From Mycobacteriales bacterium (lineage in GTDB: Bacteria > Actinomycetota > Actinomycetes > BP-191): a DNA stretch of 64,000 nucleotides. The notes beneath the pieces are model-generated. The model did no database searches and was not told the DNA's origin. It was given only the letters and a program-made list of their open reading frames with translations. A program made the position numbers and the translations under genes. The stretch spans positions 1-64,000 of the forward strand of contig DASTMB010000023.1 of NCBI GenBank assembly GCA_035714365.1, written 5' to 3'. Each line of letters starts with the position of its first letter. Position 1 is the first letter of the stretch. Below, piece by piece: positions 9,470-17,475 of the stretch.

Positions 9470-9489
9470 ATGGGAACTATGGTTCCCAT
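9470..9489. terminator. Short palindrome between convergent genes
   Basis: ATGGGAAC-TATG-GTTCCCAT is a perfect 8-bp-arm palindrome lying between the convergent ends at 9404 and 9494. Position favours a bidirectional terminator, although there is no T-run; an operator or recombinase half-site pair is possible. Confidence 0.4.
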
Positions 9490-9493
9490 CGCG

Positions 9494-9763
9494 CTAGACC
9501 ACTCGACCGAGATCGGCGACCAGCCTTTCGGGCGTCGTGTCGAGCGCGTGGCTGAGCTGGACCACCACGGCGAGCGTCGGGTTCCGCGTACCGCGCTCGA
9601 TCTGCGACAGGTACTTGAGGCTGACTCCCGCGCGCTCCGCGACGTCGGACTGCGTGAGGCCGAGTTCGTGGCGCAGGTCGCGAAGTCGCGCGCCGAAAAC
9701 GAAGCAGACCCGCTTGGCGCGTGCGTCATCCGACACGAGCCGAATCGTACGGACCACTCGCAT
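9494..9763 (-). CDS. XRE-family HTH transcriptional regulator
   Basis: 89 residues. The XRE/Cro domain spans residues 24-80: RLRDLRHELGLTQSDVAERAGVS..YLSQIERGTRNPTLAVVVQLSHAL, with the canonical Q-S-D-V-A-E-R-A-G-V-S recognition helix. The protein is little more than the DNA-binding domain. It is convergent with the transfer operon and divergent from the small gene at 9816. Regulators of this kind keep conjugative elements quiescent. The start at 9763 has no strong ribosome-binding site, so shorter GTG starts are possible. Confidence 0.8.
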   Translation of the reverse strand: MRVVRTIRLVSDDARAKRVCFVFGARLRDLRHELGLTQSDVAERAGVSLKYLSQIERGTRNPTLAVVVQLSHALDTTPERLVADLGRVV

Positions 9764-9815
9764 CCGCTGACGCGACAGCGCGTGCGCGCTGCCGCCCTTG
9801 ACCTATGGAGGACAC

Positions 9816-10151
9816 ATGACACAGACGATCACGGACACCGCGGCGAGCTATCTCGTGCTGAGGGTCGCCGCCGTGCCCGACTTCGGAGAGGGCGGTACGG
9901 ACGACGCCCGGTGGTGCGCGCACATCTGTGACCCGGCCAGCCCGCTCGCGGGCATCTACGCGTTCGGCTCGTCGCTGTCCGAGGTGCGGGACGCGGTCGC
10001 TGTCTTGGCGTGGGCGGCGGTGACGGCGGGGGAGCTCGCGTCGTTCGGCTACACGACCGAGAATCTTGCGGGCGTCCACGTGGCGCTGACCACGACGACG
10101 CCCTACGAGGCCGGGTGGCTCGCGATCGCCGTCGCGAACCACGCGGCGTAG
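9816..10151 (+). CDS. Hypothetical protein
   Basis: 111 residues beginning MTQTITDTAASYLVLRV. The ATG at 9816 is preceded by GGAGG only four bases away; an in-frame ATG at 9798 has no such site. Composition is that of a small soluble alpha/beta protein (LVLRVAAVPDFGEGG, ARWCAHICDP, LSEVRDAVAVLAWAAVTAGEL). No family recognised. It lies between the divergent XRE gene and the WhiB-like gene, 10 bases from the latter, so probably forms a transcript with it. Confidence 0.6.
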   Translation: MTQTITDTAASYLVLRVAAVPDFGEGGTDDARWCAHICDPASPLAGIYAFGSSLSEVRDAVAVLAWAAVTAGELASFGYTTENLAGVHVALTTTTPYEAGWLAIAVANHAA

Positions 10152-10161
10152 GGGGCTGCTC

Positions 10162-10653
10162 ATGAGCGCGGTGAACGAGCGACGTGAGGAAGCGGACGAC
10201 GAGGCGCGCCGGACGTCGCCCGGCGATCCGCTCAGCGCCTGGGTGAAGCGGGCCGCGTGCGCCGGCCGTCCCGCGATGTTCGACGACCAGGAGCGGGCGA
10301 ACGAGGCGCTTCGCTTGTGCGCACGCTGCCCGGTCCTCGTCGAGTGCCGGCTGTGGGCGCTGCTCAACGCGGTGGACGGCGTGGCCGGCGGCATGACCGA
10401 GGGCGCGCGGACTGCCTGGCGGGAGAGCGTCGGGTTCGACGAGCCGGAGGTGACCATCGCCGACTTCCTGCCCCTCACCGTCGCGGGCGCGGACCAGGGA
10501 TGGGGCCTGGGCCGCTCCAAGGTGATCCTGCGGGCGGTCGCGGAACGCACGGCGAAGGGGCAGACAGCAGGGGAGATCGCGGACGAGCTCGGGGTCACCC
10601 GGCGCACGATCGAACGGCTCAAGAAGTCCGCCGGCGTTCGCGCCATCGCTTAG
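10162..10653 (+). CDS. WhiB-like regulator with C-terminal helix-turn-helix
   Basis: 163 residues. Residues 27-90 hold the WhiB signature: Cys33, then Cys53-x2-Cys56-x5-Cys62, which would bind a [4Fe-4S] cluster, followed by a G-V-A-G-G-M-T turn in place of the usual GVWGG. After a linker there is a second predicted DNA-binding segment, TAGEIADELGVTRRTIERLKK (about 134-156), which most WhiB proteins (usually 80-130 residues) lack. WhiB proteins normally act by binding sigma factor; an added HTH suggests direct promoter recognition, which I infer. It is upstream of the two-component system. Confidence 0.8.
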   Translation: MSAVNERREEADDEARRTSPGDPLSAWVKRAACAGRPAMFDDQERANEALRLCARCPVLVECRLWALLNAVDGVAGGMTEGARTAWRESVGFDEPEVTIADFLPLTVAGADQGWGLGRSKVILRAVAERTAKGQTAGEIADELGVTRRTIERLKKSAGVRAIA

Positions 10654-10760
10654 GGCGTCGAACCCCCGTTTCGCGAACGCCGCGGCCGTGCGACCCTGTG
10701 CACAAAGCGGGGCGAACGGACGAGGCCCCGGCCGGTACGGCCCCGCACCCGAGGTGTGCG

Positions 10761-11444
10761 ATGCGCGTGCTGGTGGTCGACGACGAACAGTCGGTGCTGA
10801 GCTTCCTCGGCCCGCTGCTGGAGCGCGAGGGCTTCGCGACGACGCTGGTCGACAGCGGCACCGCGGCAGTCGCGAGCGTCCTCGACGGGCAGCCCGACCT
10901 GGTGCTGCTGGACGTCAACCTGCCGGACCTGTCCGGGCTGGAGGTGTGCCGCGCGATCCGGCGGCAGCCGGGGTACGTGCCGGTGATCCTGCTCACCGGG
11001 CTCGACTCCCGGGACGACGTCCTGGCGGGCTACGCGGCGATGGCCGACGACTACGTCACCAAGCCGTTCCTGCCCGAGGTCGTCGTCGCCAAGGTGCGCT
11101 CGCTGCTGCGCGTGCAGGGCAGCGGGCAGCGCCGCGTCGTCCGGCTCGGCGACGTCGAGGTCGACCTCCTCGCCCGCGAGGCGCGCCGCGACGGCGTCGC
11201 GCTGCCGCTGGCGCCGAAGGAGTTCGACCTGCTCGCGTTTCTCGTCGAGCACCCGAACCAGGTGTTCGGCCGGATGCAGCTTCTGACGAACGTGTGGGGC
11301 GTCGAGTTCGACGGCGACCCGCACACCGTCGCGGTCCGCATGTCGAACCTGCGTGCGGCGATCGAGAAGAACCCGAACCGGCCGGAGTACCTGCTGACGC
11401 GCAACGGCGTCGGCTACTACGCCCGACTGCCGGACGGTGCGTGA
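10761..11444 (+). CDS. OmpR/PhoB-family response regulator
   Basis: 227 residues. The receiver domain has the acidic pair in LVVDDEQ (residues 4-10), phosphoacceptor Asp in LVLLDVNLPDLSG, the switch Thr in ILLTG and Lys in VTKPF. The C-terminal winged helix includes LAPKEFDLLAFLVEHPNQVF, ending in LLTRNGVGYYA, as in OmpR-type trans-activation domains. The ATG at 10761 has GAGGTG just upstream. The stop and the kinase start share a base (TGATG), so the pair is coupled. The targets may be the transfer genes; no operator is obvious. Confidence 0.9.
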   Translation: MRVLVVDDEQSVLSFLGPLLEREGFATTLVDSGTAAVASVLDGQPDLVLLDVNLPDLSGLEVCRAIRRQPGYVPVILLTGLDSRDDVLAGYAAMADDYVTKPFLPEVVVAKVRSLLRVQGSGQRRVVRLGDVEVDLLAREARRDGVALPLAPKEFDLLAFLVEHPNQVFGRMQLLTNVWGVEFDGDPHTVAVRMSNLRAAIEKNPNRPEYLLTRNGVGYYARLPDGA

Positions 11445-12430
11445 TGGGGTGGCGCTGGCTCGCCGTCGGCCTGTGGGCCGCCAGCCTTGCCGCGCTCGCC
11501 GCGTGGTGGCTGCTCACGCGGCGGCGCGTCGACACCTGGCGGCTCTGGCCGGTGCCTGCGGCGCTGCTCGACGCGGAGGGCTCCGTCCGCGCGCGCACCG
11601 GTCCGCCCGGTGGTCCCGACCTCGCGGCGGCGACAGGAGTTCCGGCGCCGGGGCAGGTCGTGCGCGGCGCCACTGCGGACGGTACACCGCTCGCCGTGGC
11701 CGGGTTCCGCGGGGGAGCGCTCGCCGTCGCGCTGCCGCGCGACCCGGTGACCGACCGCCGCGACGCGATGCTCGCCGAACTCGCGCCCCGGCTCGCGCAC
11801 GATGTGTACACGCCGCTCACCGCGGTCGTCGGGCATCTCGACCTGCTCGCGCACGAGCCGATCAGCGACAGCGCGCGGCAGTCGATCACGGTCTGCCGCA
11901 GCGAGGTCGAGCGGATCGCGACGATGAGCCGTGACCTGCTCGCGCTGACCGCGATCCGCGGCGGCACCGCCACGCGGACCCACGCGTACGCGGGCGCGTT
12001 GGCAGAGGAAGCGGTCGCCGGAGTGCTCCCGCTCGCCGACGAGGTCGGAGCGACGGTGGCGTTCGAGGCGCCGGCCGAGGCGGCGATCGTCGACGTCGCG
12101 GAAGGCGATGTCATCCGGGCGTTGCGCAACCTGCTCCTCAACGCGCTGCGCCACGGGCTCGGCAACGCGCGCCGTGTGACGCTGCGGGTCACCGGCACAG
12201 ACGACACGGTGACGTTCTCCGTGGTCGACTCCGGGCCTGGCATTCCGCCCGACCGGCTGGATGCACTCTGCCAGCCGATGACCCGCGGCGACGGCGCGAC
12301 CGGACCCGGCAGCGGGCTCGGGCTCGCGATTGTCGCGGAGGTGCTCCGCGCCCACGGCAGCCACCTCACCGTCGCGAACCATCCCGACGGCGCGACGTTC
12401 GCCTTCGCTCTTCCGCGAGTGCTCCGATGA
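11444..12430 (+). CDS. Membrane-anchored sensor histidine kinase
   Basis: 328 residues. One N-terminal membrane helix (WLAVGLWAASLAALAAWWLL), no clear second helix, then a short PAS-like or linker region (about 40-95). The dimerisation/phosphoacceptor region reads LAPRLAHDVYTPLTAVVGHL: His followed by D-V-Y-T-P-L, a variant of the common H-E/D-L-R-T-P-L H-box. The N box (NLLLNALRHG), G1 (DSGPGI) and G2 (GSGLGLAIV) are intact, so it should bind ATP. With a single membrane helix and little extracytoplasmic sequence, it probably senses a membrane or cytoplasmic cue. It overlaps the next gene by ATGA. Confidence 0.88.
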   Translation: MGWRWLAVGLWAASLAALAAWWLLTRRRVDTWRLWPVPAALLDAEGSVRARTGPPGGPDLAAATGVPAPGQVVRGATADGTPLAVAGFRGGALAVALPRDPVTDRRDAMLAELAPRLAHDVYTPLTAVVGHLDLLAHEPISDSARQSITVCRSEVERIATMSRDLLALTAIRGGTATRTHAYAGALAEEAVAGVLPLADEVGATVAFEAPAEAAIVDVAEGDVIRALRNLLLNALRHGLGNARRVTLRVTGTDDTVTFSVVDSGPGIPPDRLDALCQPMTRGDGATGPGSGLGLAIVAEVLRAHGSHLTVANHPDGATFAFALPRVLR

Positions 12431-13059
12431 CGCCACTGCCACGTCCCGTGCGGCCGCCCGCCAGGATGCTCGTCGTCGCCGCCGGCGTGGTGACGCTATC
12501 CGGCGCGAGCGTCGTCGCCGTGCCGGACTCGCTGCGAACCGACGGCCTCACCGCACGCACCGTCGCGAGGCTGCTCGCCGACGCCGTCCCGGACGACGCG
12601 ACCGACGTCCGAGTCAACGGTGTGTACGGGTCGGCGCACGAGGGGACGTGGCAGTTCGTCGGTTACCTCACCTGGCGCGGACCCGACGGCGAAGTTCACG
12701 GGGGCGGGACCGAGCTGCCGCAGAACGGCGGCCAACCGCCGGTGCCGTCCGAGTTCTCCCAGGAGCGGCTCGACCAGGAGCACCGGATCGGCTGGACCAT
12801 CGCGCGGCTGCGGCACGCGCTCCGCGCCGTTGACATTGACGGCGCTGACCTCGCGATGCTCGAACTGGAGATCAAGCCGGAGGTGAAGCCGACGGTGATC
12901 GTCTGCGCCACTGCCACCGCCGCAGTGCCCGCGGCGTGCGCCGAGCGCGACGATCGCGGCCGCGTCGTCCGGCGATCCACCGAGCGGCTCGTGGAGCACC
13001 CAGGGTGGGACGCGGTAAGCGTGCAACGCGAGTCTGCGCTCGTGACGACGCCGTTCTGA
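12427..13059 (+). CDS. Hypothetical membrane-anchored or exported protein
   Basis: 210 residues. Arg/Pro-rich N-terminus, then a hydrophobic segment (MLVVAAGVVTLSGASVVAV, about 14-32) that could be a signal anchor, then a mostly polar domain with VNGVYGSAHEGTWQFVGYLTW and a later helix IARLRHALRAVD. Two Cys residues (VIVCATATAAVPAACAE) near the C-terminus could form a disulphide outside. No family recognised. It is coupled to the kinase by ATGA, which suggests a role as an accessory or ligand-sensing partner of the two-component system. Confidence 0.6.
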   Translation: MTPLPRPVRPPARMLVVAAGVVTLSGASVVAVPDSLRTDGLTARTVARLLADAVPDDATDVRVNGVYGSAHEGTWQFVGYLTWRGPDGEVHGGGTELPQNGGQPPVPSEFSQERLDQEHRIGWTIARLRHALRAVDIDGADLAMLELEIKPEVKPTVIVCATATAAVPAACAERDDRGRVVRRSTERLVEHPGWDAVSVQRESALVTTPF

Positions 13060-13071
13060 GGAGGTGGCGGC

Positions 13072-13422
13072 ATGGCCGGGACGACGCGGCACAGGCTGGT
13101 GTGGTTGGCCGTCGGGCTGCTCGTCCTCCTCGGCGCTGCCACCGGCATGGCGTTCCGTACACGTGAGAAGCGCCCGTCGCCACGCGTGCGGGAGCCGGTC
13201 TTCGCGGAGTCCGACGCGCCGTTCCCGTCCGACACCGCCGCGGACGTCGTCTCGTTCGCCGATCACGTCGCGCTCGTCACCGCCGTCGCGGAGAAGGCGG
13301 TGCCGACAACGAGTCCGACCGCGTCCGCGGCCGGTAGTACGGCTGTCGCGCGGGACGTGACGTTCCGCGTCGACCGGGTTCTATGGAGTCACCGGACGTG
13401 TCCCCGGCGCCCGCGCGGCTGA
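13072..13422 (+). CDS. Anchored beta-rich protein, N-terminal half of a frameshifted gene
   Basis: 116 residues from ATG 13072 (GAGGAGGT at 13058-13065). It has a membrane helix (VWLAVGLLVLLGAATGMAF), a polar stretch, and the start of a beta domain, DVTFRVDRVLW, after which the frame reads into low-complexity RTCPRRPRG and stops. The reading frame at 13383-13775 continues naturally. Inserting one G after 13387 would join them as VDRVLWESPDVSPAPARLTV. I therefore see one damaged gene (or a sequencing error) rather than two genes. The family is unrecognised; it is the last backbone gene before the defence island. Confidence 0.55.
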   Translation: MAGTTRHRLVWLAVGLLVLLGAATGMAFRTREKRPSPRVREPVFAESDAPFPSDTAADVVSFADHVALVTAVAEKAVPTTSPTASAAGSTAVARDVTFRVDRVLWSHRTCPRRPRG

Positions 13423-13775
13423 CCGTGCGCTGGTGGGGCTGGCTCGTCGAGGGCCGCAAGCGAACGCCCGTCGCCGTCACCGGCACGCCGTGGGTGTTCG
13501 TCGGCGGGCAGTACGTCGTGCCGATCACCTACGACGGCACGTCGTTCCTGGTCCTCCAGCCGTTCGCGGTGTTCCGGTACACCGAGCGAGCGGTGACTCC
13601 GGAGGAGCAGGACAGGCGGCTCGCGCGTCAGCTCGACGGGGCAGGCCTCACGGCGGTCACGGCGACGTTCACGGAGGCGGCGCCGGACCCGGTCGCGGAG
13701 CGGTACCGGCACCTGACACCCCGCGGCCGGCTGGCAGCTGTGCTCGCGGCGCGCGGTACGGCGCCGTCGGTCTAG
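13383..13775 (+). CDS. Anchored beta-rich protein, C-terminal half of the frameshifted gene
   Basis: 130 residues in a frame shifted from 13072-13422. The sequence from ARLTVRWWGWLVEG through TPWVFVGGQYVVPI to FLVLQPFAVFRYTE has alternating hydrophobic residues of a beta-sandwich or barrel domain, then a helical tail. The ATG at 13383 has no Shine-Dalgarno sequence and falls at the exact point where the upstream protein loses its fold, which supports a frameshift over an independent start. The stop (13773-13775) overlaps the end of a minus-strand gene fragment. Confidence 0.5.
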   Translation: MESPDVSPAPARLTVRWWGWLVEGRKRTPVAVTGTPWVFVGGQYVVPITYDGTSFLVLQPFAVFRYTERAVTPEEQDRRLARQLDGAGLTAVTATFTEAAPDPVAERYRHLTPRGRLAAVLAARGTAPSV

Positions 13776-14005
13776 CCAGCCGCCCGCCGTACGTCGTCGA
13801 TTGTGAACGGCGCGTCGAGGCGGTCGCCGTCGAACAGGTAGCGGCCGGACTCGCCGCCGTCGACGAACACGTGCGCCGGTTGCACGTCGGAACTCGCGGT
13901 GCCGACGTCCGGGACGAGGGACAAGCCCTGCCCGCGTGGCGCGCGGCCCACGGCGCTCGCGCCGACGACGTCCGCGGACGTCGCGGTGCGCGGGGCACCG
14001 GACTC
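13772..14005 (-). pseudogene. C-terminal fragment of an unidentified gene at the backbone/island junction
   Basis: A 77-codon open frame with no start, bounded upstream by TGA (14008-14006). From about codon 29 it reads like a real protein: LSLVPDVGTASSDVQPAHVF, then GRYLFDGDRLDAPFTIDDV and a stop. Almost every codon ends in G or C, as in neighbouring genes. It is convergent with, and overlaps by a few bases, the beta-rich gene, and is followed by the defence island on the other side. I infer a gene of the conjugative backbone cut off when the island inserted. A short independent gene starting at TTG 13924 is the alternative. Confidence 0.4.
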
Positions 14006-14106
14006 TCACGCTGCCCTGCCGTGCCCGACATCGCTTTCGCGCTTGACCCCTCCGTCGCTTAGTCGGCGCATCTCGTGCCCTGTAGGGGAAGCGGGAGGGC
14101 TGATCG

Positions 14107-16233
14107 CTAAAGGGCGGCCTGCGTGTCCTGGAGCATCTCGCGCTCGAAGGGGTCGAGCCCTCCCGGATTCGGCGGGACCGCGCGAAGCCGTGCGAGAGCG
14201 GTGTCAAGGTCCTCCGCGTTGTCCAGGCGCAGGAATCGGTCGAGCTTCGACGTCACGGGCAGCGGCAGTCCGAACTCTTCGAGAACGGTGGCGAGAGGTG
14301 CCTGGAACATGCCTTCGACTTGGCGCGCGAACCCGCGAGTGTTGGGTACGGCGCCTCGGCCGTACGCCTCGACGGCGAGGCGTTCGACGGCGCCGAGCGC
14401 ACGGGGTACGTGGAACTGTGCCCATCGCGCGAAGTCCAGAGCATCTTCGACCGCCTCGTCGGCGGTCTTGTTCCAGCGCTCCATATCGTTCGCGGCGAGC
14501 GCAGCGATGCTGCCCCGGTGGTAGCGAAGCGTGTTGAGACGGCCGGCGAGCTGCGCTGCCGAGATGACGGTGCGAGAACGCGACTTCGGTTTAGCGATCT
14601 CGTACAGGACGTCCGCGAGCTGCTTGACCTGCGCCGTCGTAGGCAGCGACGTCCAGGCGAGCGCGCTGCGGTAGTGGCGCGGCTTGTCGCGCAGCATGGT
14701 CGCGACGTCGAGCTGTCGTTGCGGCGCGATGCCCTTGTTCGCGCGCAGCGTGTCGACCGGCACGGCGTCCTGCTGGTAGAACGGCCGCATCCGCGCCCGG
14801 TTCGCGTCGTTGAGCTCGTCCCACGACATCTGGATCAGAACCTCGTCGCTGATCCCCTTCCCCTGACTTACCACGGGGACGTCGACGGTGAGGGCAGTCG
14901 GCGTCGGTGGCTCGTTGAAGACGACGACGGTGCCCACGTAGTGCCGCTTCATCCGACCGGATCGTCCACGGATGTTGGCGAACGTGAAGTAGTCGTACTC
15001 GACGTTGCCGATCTTCTTGTCGAGGATGACGACGTTGCGAGCGGTCGTGTTCACGCCCTCGATCAGGGTCGACGTTACCAACAGGTACGGCAGCCGGCCT
15101 TCGTTGAAGAGGCGCACCATGTGATGCGCGAGGGCCCGCGGGAGCCTGCCGTGATGCATCCCGATCCCCGCGGCGAGCGCACGGGCGACCAGCCATTCAG
15201 GGTGGTAGGCGTCGGCTACCCACGCAGCCGCCTCGTCGAGGTCGTGGCCACCGCCGACTCCGGCTTCGAGCAACCAGCGCGCGACCGTTCGCATCCGGGC
15301 CGGGCCACTACAGAAGATCATCGTCTGCGGCCCGAGCTCGTGGCAGACCTCCGGCAGCCGCGCCTCCTGTGCCTTGCGACCGGTGGCAGTCTCGCGGCGG
15401 ACGTCGGTGGCGACGGTCGTGTAGTCCGTCGTGATGAACGTCGCGTCGATATCGCGCGCGGTGGCGTCCGTGAGCCCGCTGATGTTGGGGCCGAGGAGGT
15501 AGAACTGTGCCCCGGTCCGCCGGAGGTCGTCGAAGACGATGTTCAGGACACTCGCCCGGTCGTCGCTGTGGTCGGGGTCGAGCTTGTAGAACTCGTCGAT
15601 GGCGAAGAAGTCGAGGTCGTCGAAGTGGGGCAGGTCGAGCAGCCGCTCCTGGGTCATCACGTACAGATTGCGTTCGGCGGGCTCCTGCGAGCCATGCGTG
15701 ATGATCTTGTACCGGTCTTGGAGCGCAGCGAACCGCCGGCGCATCTCGTCGATCAGCGCGATGGTGGGGACCACGACGACGACGTTGTGCCAATCGGGCC
15801 GCGCTGCCAGCACCGCGTCGATGATGAGGCTCTTGCCGAACGACGTCGGCGCGGAGAGCACGACGTTCTCGCCCGCGAGCAGCCGCTGGTACACGACCGC
15901 TTGCTCTGCGTGGAAGACGATGTCCCGGCCGCCGGGCAGTTGCGCTGGCCGGTGAATCTCGTACGCAAGCAGGTCGGCCAGCGGAAGCTCATCCACGTCC
16001 TCTTCGCGCAGGTACGGGAACAGCCCGTGCTCTCGGACGAGCCCGTGCAGCAGGTCCGCAAGATCGTCGGGGACTGCGTCGCGCTGCTCCAGCAGCCGGA
16101 TGAGGGCGTCACGCGCCTGGTTGCGCTCTGGGGTTGCGCCGGCGAAGCCGATGGCTTGGAGCACGGAGAAGATGTCGTCGCCGCGCACCCCGGCGTCGAT
16201 ACGGGCGAGTGCTCGTTCAAGATCGATGGTCAT
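14107..16233 (-). CDS. hamB: Hachiman defence helicase HamB
   Basis: 708 residues. It is a superfamily 2 DExH-type helicase: Walker A in LSAPTSFGKSLIIDA (about 130-145), motif Ia VVVVVPTIALIDEMRRRF, motif II as FFAIDEFYKLD (D-E-F-Y rather than D-E-x-H), motif III region YLLGPNISG, then HHGRLPRALAHHMV and LLVTSTLIEGVNTTARNVVI with IRGRSGRMKR as motif VI. This matches HamB of Hachiman, which unwinds/translocates on DNA and restrains the HamA nuclease until phage DNA damage is sensed (published for other Hachiman systems). Its ATG overlaps the hamA stop by ATGA. About 100 bases of unassigned sequence follow it. Confidence 0.85.
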   Translation of the reverse strand: MTIDLERALARIDAGVRGDDIFSVLQAIGFAGATPERNQARDALIRLLEQRDAVPDDLADLLHGLVREHGLFPYLREEDVDELPLADLLAYEIHRPAQLPGGRDIVFHAEQAVVYQRLLAGENVVLSAPTSFGKSLIIDAVLAARPDWHNVVVVVPTIALIDEMRRRFAALQDRYKIITHGSQEPAERNLYVMTQERLLDLPHFDDLDFFAIDEFYKLDPDHSDDRASVLNIVFDDLRRTGAQFYLLGPNISGLTDATARDIDATFITTDYTTVATDVRRETATGRKAQEARLPEVCHELGPQTMIFCSGPARMRTVARWLLEAGVGGGHDLDEAAAWVADAYHPEWLVARALAAGIGMHHGRLPRALAHHMVRLFNEGRLPYLLVTSTLIEGVNTTARNVVILDKKIGNVEYDYFTFANIRGRSGRMKRHYVGTVVVFNEPPTPTALTVDVPVVSQGKGISDEVLIQMSWDELNDANRARMRPFYQQDAVPVDTLRANKGIAPQRQLDVATMLRDKPRHYRSALAWTSLPTTAQVKQLADVLYEIAKPKSRSRTVISAAQLAGRLNTLRYHRGSIAALAANDMERWNKTADEAVEDALDFARWAQFHVPRALGAVERLAVEAYGRGAVPNTRGFARQVEGMFQAPLATVLEEFGLPLPVTSKLDRFLRLDNAEDLDTALARLRAVPPNPGGLDPFEREMLQDTQAAL

Positions 16234-17132
16234 GCCGTCTTCTTCGGCCGCAGGTCACGCAGCGCGGCGACGAGTGCCTGCTTGGTCGCGAGCGGGACCA
16301 GGATCAGGCGGACAGCGACGTCAATGTTGGGAAGGCCGTCGAGTGCGTTCTTGAACCGCGTCCAACCGCGCTTGAGCTCGGCCTCGAGCTCGGCGCGGTA
16401 GGTCTCGCAGTCGGCGGTGTTCGCGATGGTCACGTCGCTGTCGTACGTCAGCAGCACCGGGACGCAGACACGCTGCACGACCTTGTCGAGCGAGACTGCG
16501 GGATCGAGAAGGCGGCGCAGTTCGGCAGCGTGTGGGTGGTCGTCGTCGATCTTGTCCGTGACTAGCGCGAACTCGTCGTGAAGGTAGTCCGTCCCCAGGT
16601 GGTCTTCGAGCTCCTGGGCGACGCTACGGATCGCCTTGGCGAGGTTGCGGTAGAACTTCGCCTCACCGAGCCACAGCTCCAGGCCTTCGTTGCCGTGCAC
16701 GACGTGGACGCCGTCGAAGCCGCGAAACGTCTCGTTCTTCGAGGACTTGAACACCACCTTGCTGATGACGGTGTCGCTGCCAAACATCTGGCGGCAGGCG
16801 ATGTGCAGCAGCAACTCGCCGGGAACCCCAGCTGCGGCGCCGGTACCGAAGGTGCGCCTGATGGCAGTCGCCGCCGCGTCGAACAGGAGCCCCTCCGGTA
16901 CGTTCGCGCGCTCCCGCGGGCGTAGCGCGTAGTCGGTCGTCCAGCGCAGCAGATGCTTGGCCAGCGCCCCGGCGCGCCAGGAACCCCGTTCGTAGTCAAC
17001 GGTGAGGGCGTAGAGCGGCGGGTCGAGTTTGTCGTTGCTGATGAACTCGGTCAGTAGTGCGATCGGGATGTCCGTACCGGGCGTCGGCGCGCATCGGCAC
17101 GGTGGTTCTGCGCGAAGCGGACGAACGCTCAT
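16230..17132 (-). CDS. hamA: Hachiman defence nuclease HamA (DUF1837)
   Basis: 300 residues from ATG 17132 (GAGGGAG about 8 bases upstream). The core reads GFDGVHVVHGNEGLELWLGEAKFYRN: an Asp, then E-A-K as the PD-(D/E)xK catalytic triad, in the DUF1837 context that defines HamA. Later segments YLHDEFALVTDKIDDDHP and VCVPVLLTYDSD also fit. HamA is the DNA-degrading effector held inactive by HamB. The two genes are coupled and form the complete two-gene Hachiman operon. The promoter region carries a perfect CIRCE-like inverted repeat (17174-17200). Confidence 0.85.
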   Translation of the reverse strand: MSVRPLRAEPPCRCAPTPGTDIPIALLTEFISNDKLDPPLYALTVDYERGSWRAGALAKHLLRWTTDYALRPRERANVPEGLLFDAAATAIRRTFGTGAAAGVPGELLLHIACRQMFGSDTVISKVVFKSSKNETFRGFDGVHVVHGNEGLELWLGEAKFYRNLAKAIRSVAQELEDHLGTDYLHDEFALVTDKIDDDHPHAAELRRLLDPAVSLDKVVQRVCVPVLLTYDSDVTIANTADCETYRAELEAELKRGWTRFKNALDGLPNIDVAVRLILVPLATKQALVAALRDLRPKKTA

Positions 17133-17173
17133 GGACGAGCTCCCTCGTTGAGGCTCAAAGTCTCCCACAATGT

Positions 17174-17200
17174 CTGGCACTCTGGGTGTGTGAGTGCCAG
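17174..17200. promoter_or_regulatory. CIRCE-type inverted repeat (putative HrcA operator) upstream of hamA
   Basis: CTGGCACTC, nine bases, GAGTGCCAG: arms and the exact N9 spacing match the CIRCE element (general consensus TTAGCACTC-N9-GAGTGCTAA, with G/C-richer outer bases in actinobacteria) bound by the heat-shock repressor HrcA. It ends 42 bases upstream of the hamA ATG on the minus strand, and the arm CTGGCA could double as a -35 element. About 270 bases of unassigned sequence (17201-17475) separate it from the end of the abiEii gene; I see no groE or dnaJ gene nearby. Confidence 0.6.
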
Positions 17201-17475
17201 GCGACACGCCGGAGCGGCGCGGGGTCCCCGTGCCGGGGCGATCCCACAAGCGCGTACGTGGATGTACGCATCGCAGCCACGTCTTGCAGCACCGCGCATT
17301 GGCTGGCGCAGTCGCGTTGTAAGCGACATGTTCCCGGTGCTCGCGCCGGGTGCCGGTTGCGATCCCCACTGCCAGTCCAGCGTGGTGGCGAGGCCGCCGA
17401 GGCCCGCCGAACAGCGTGCGGCTTCCAACGTCTCAGCCGGTTTTGTTGGATGCGCCGCGCTCACCAGCCACCCAG

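Noticed and set aside
14320-16401. A 693-codon plus-strand frame opposite hamB
   Set aside because: No motif and unnatural composition; the minus strand has complete helicase motifs.
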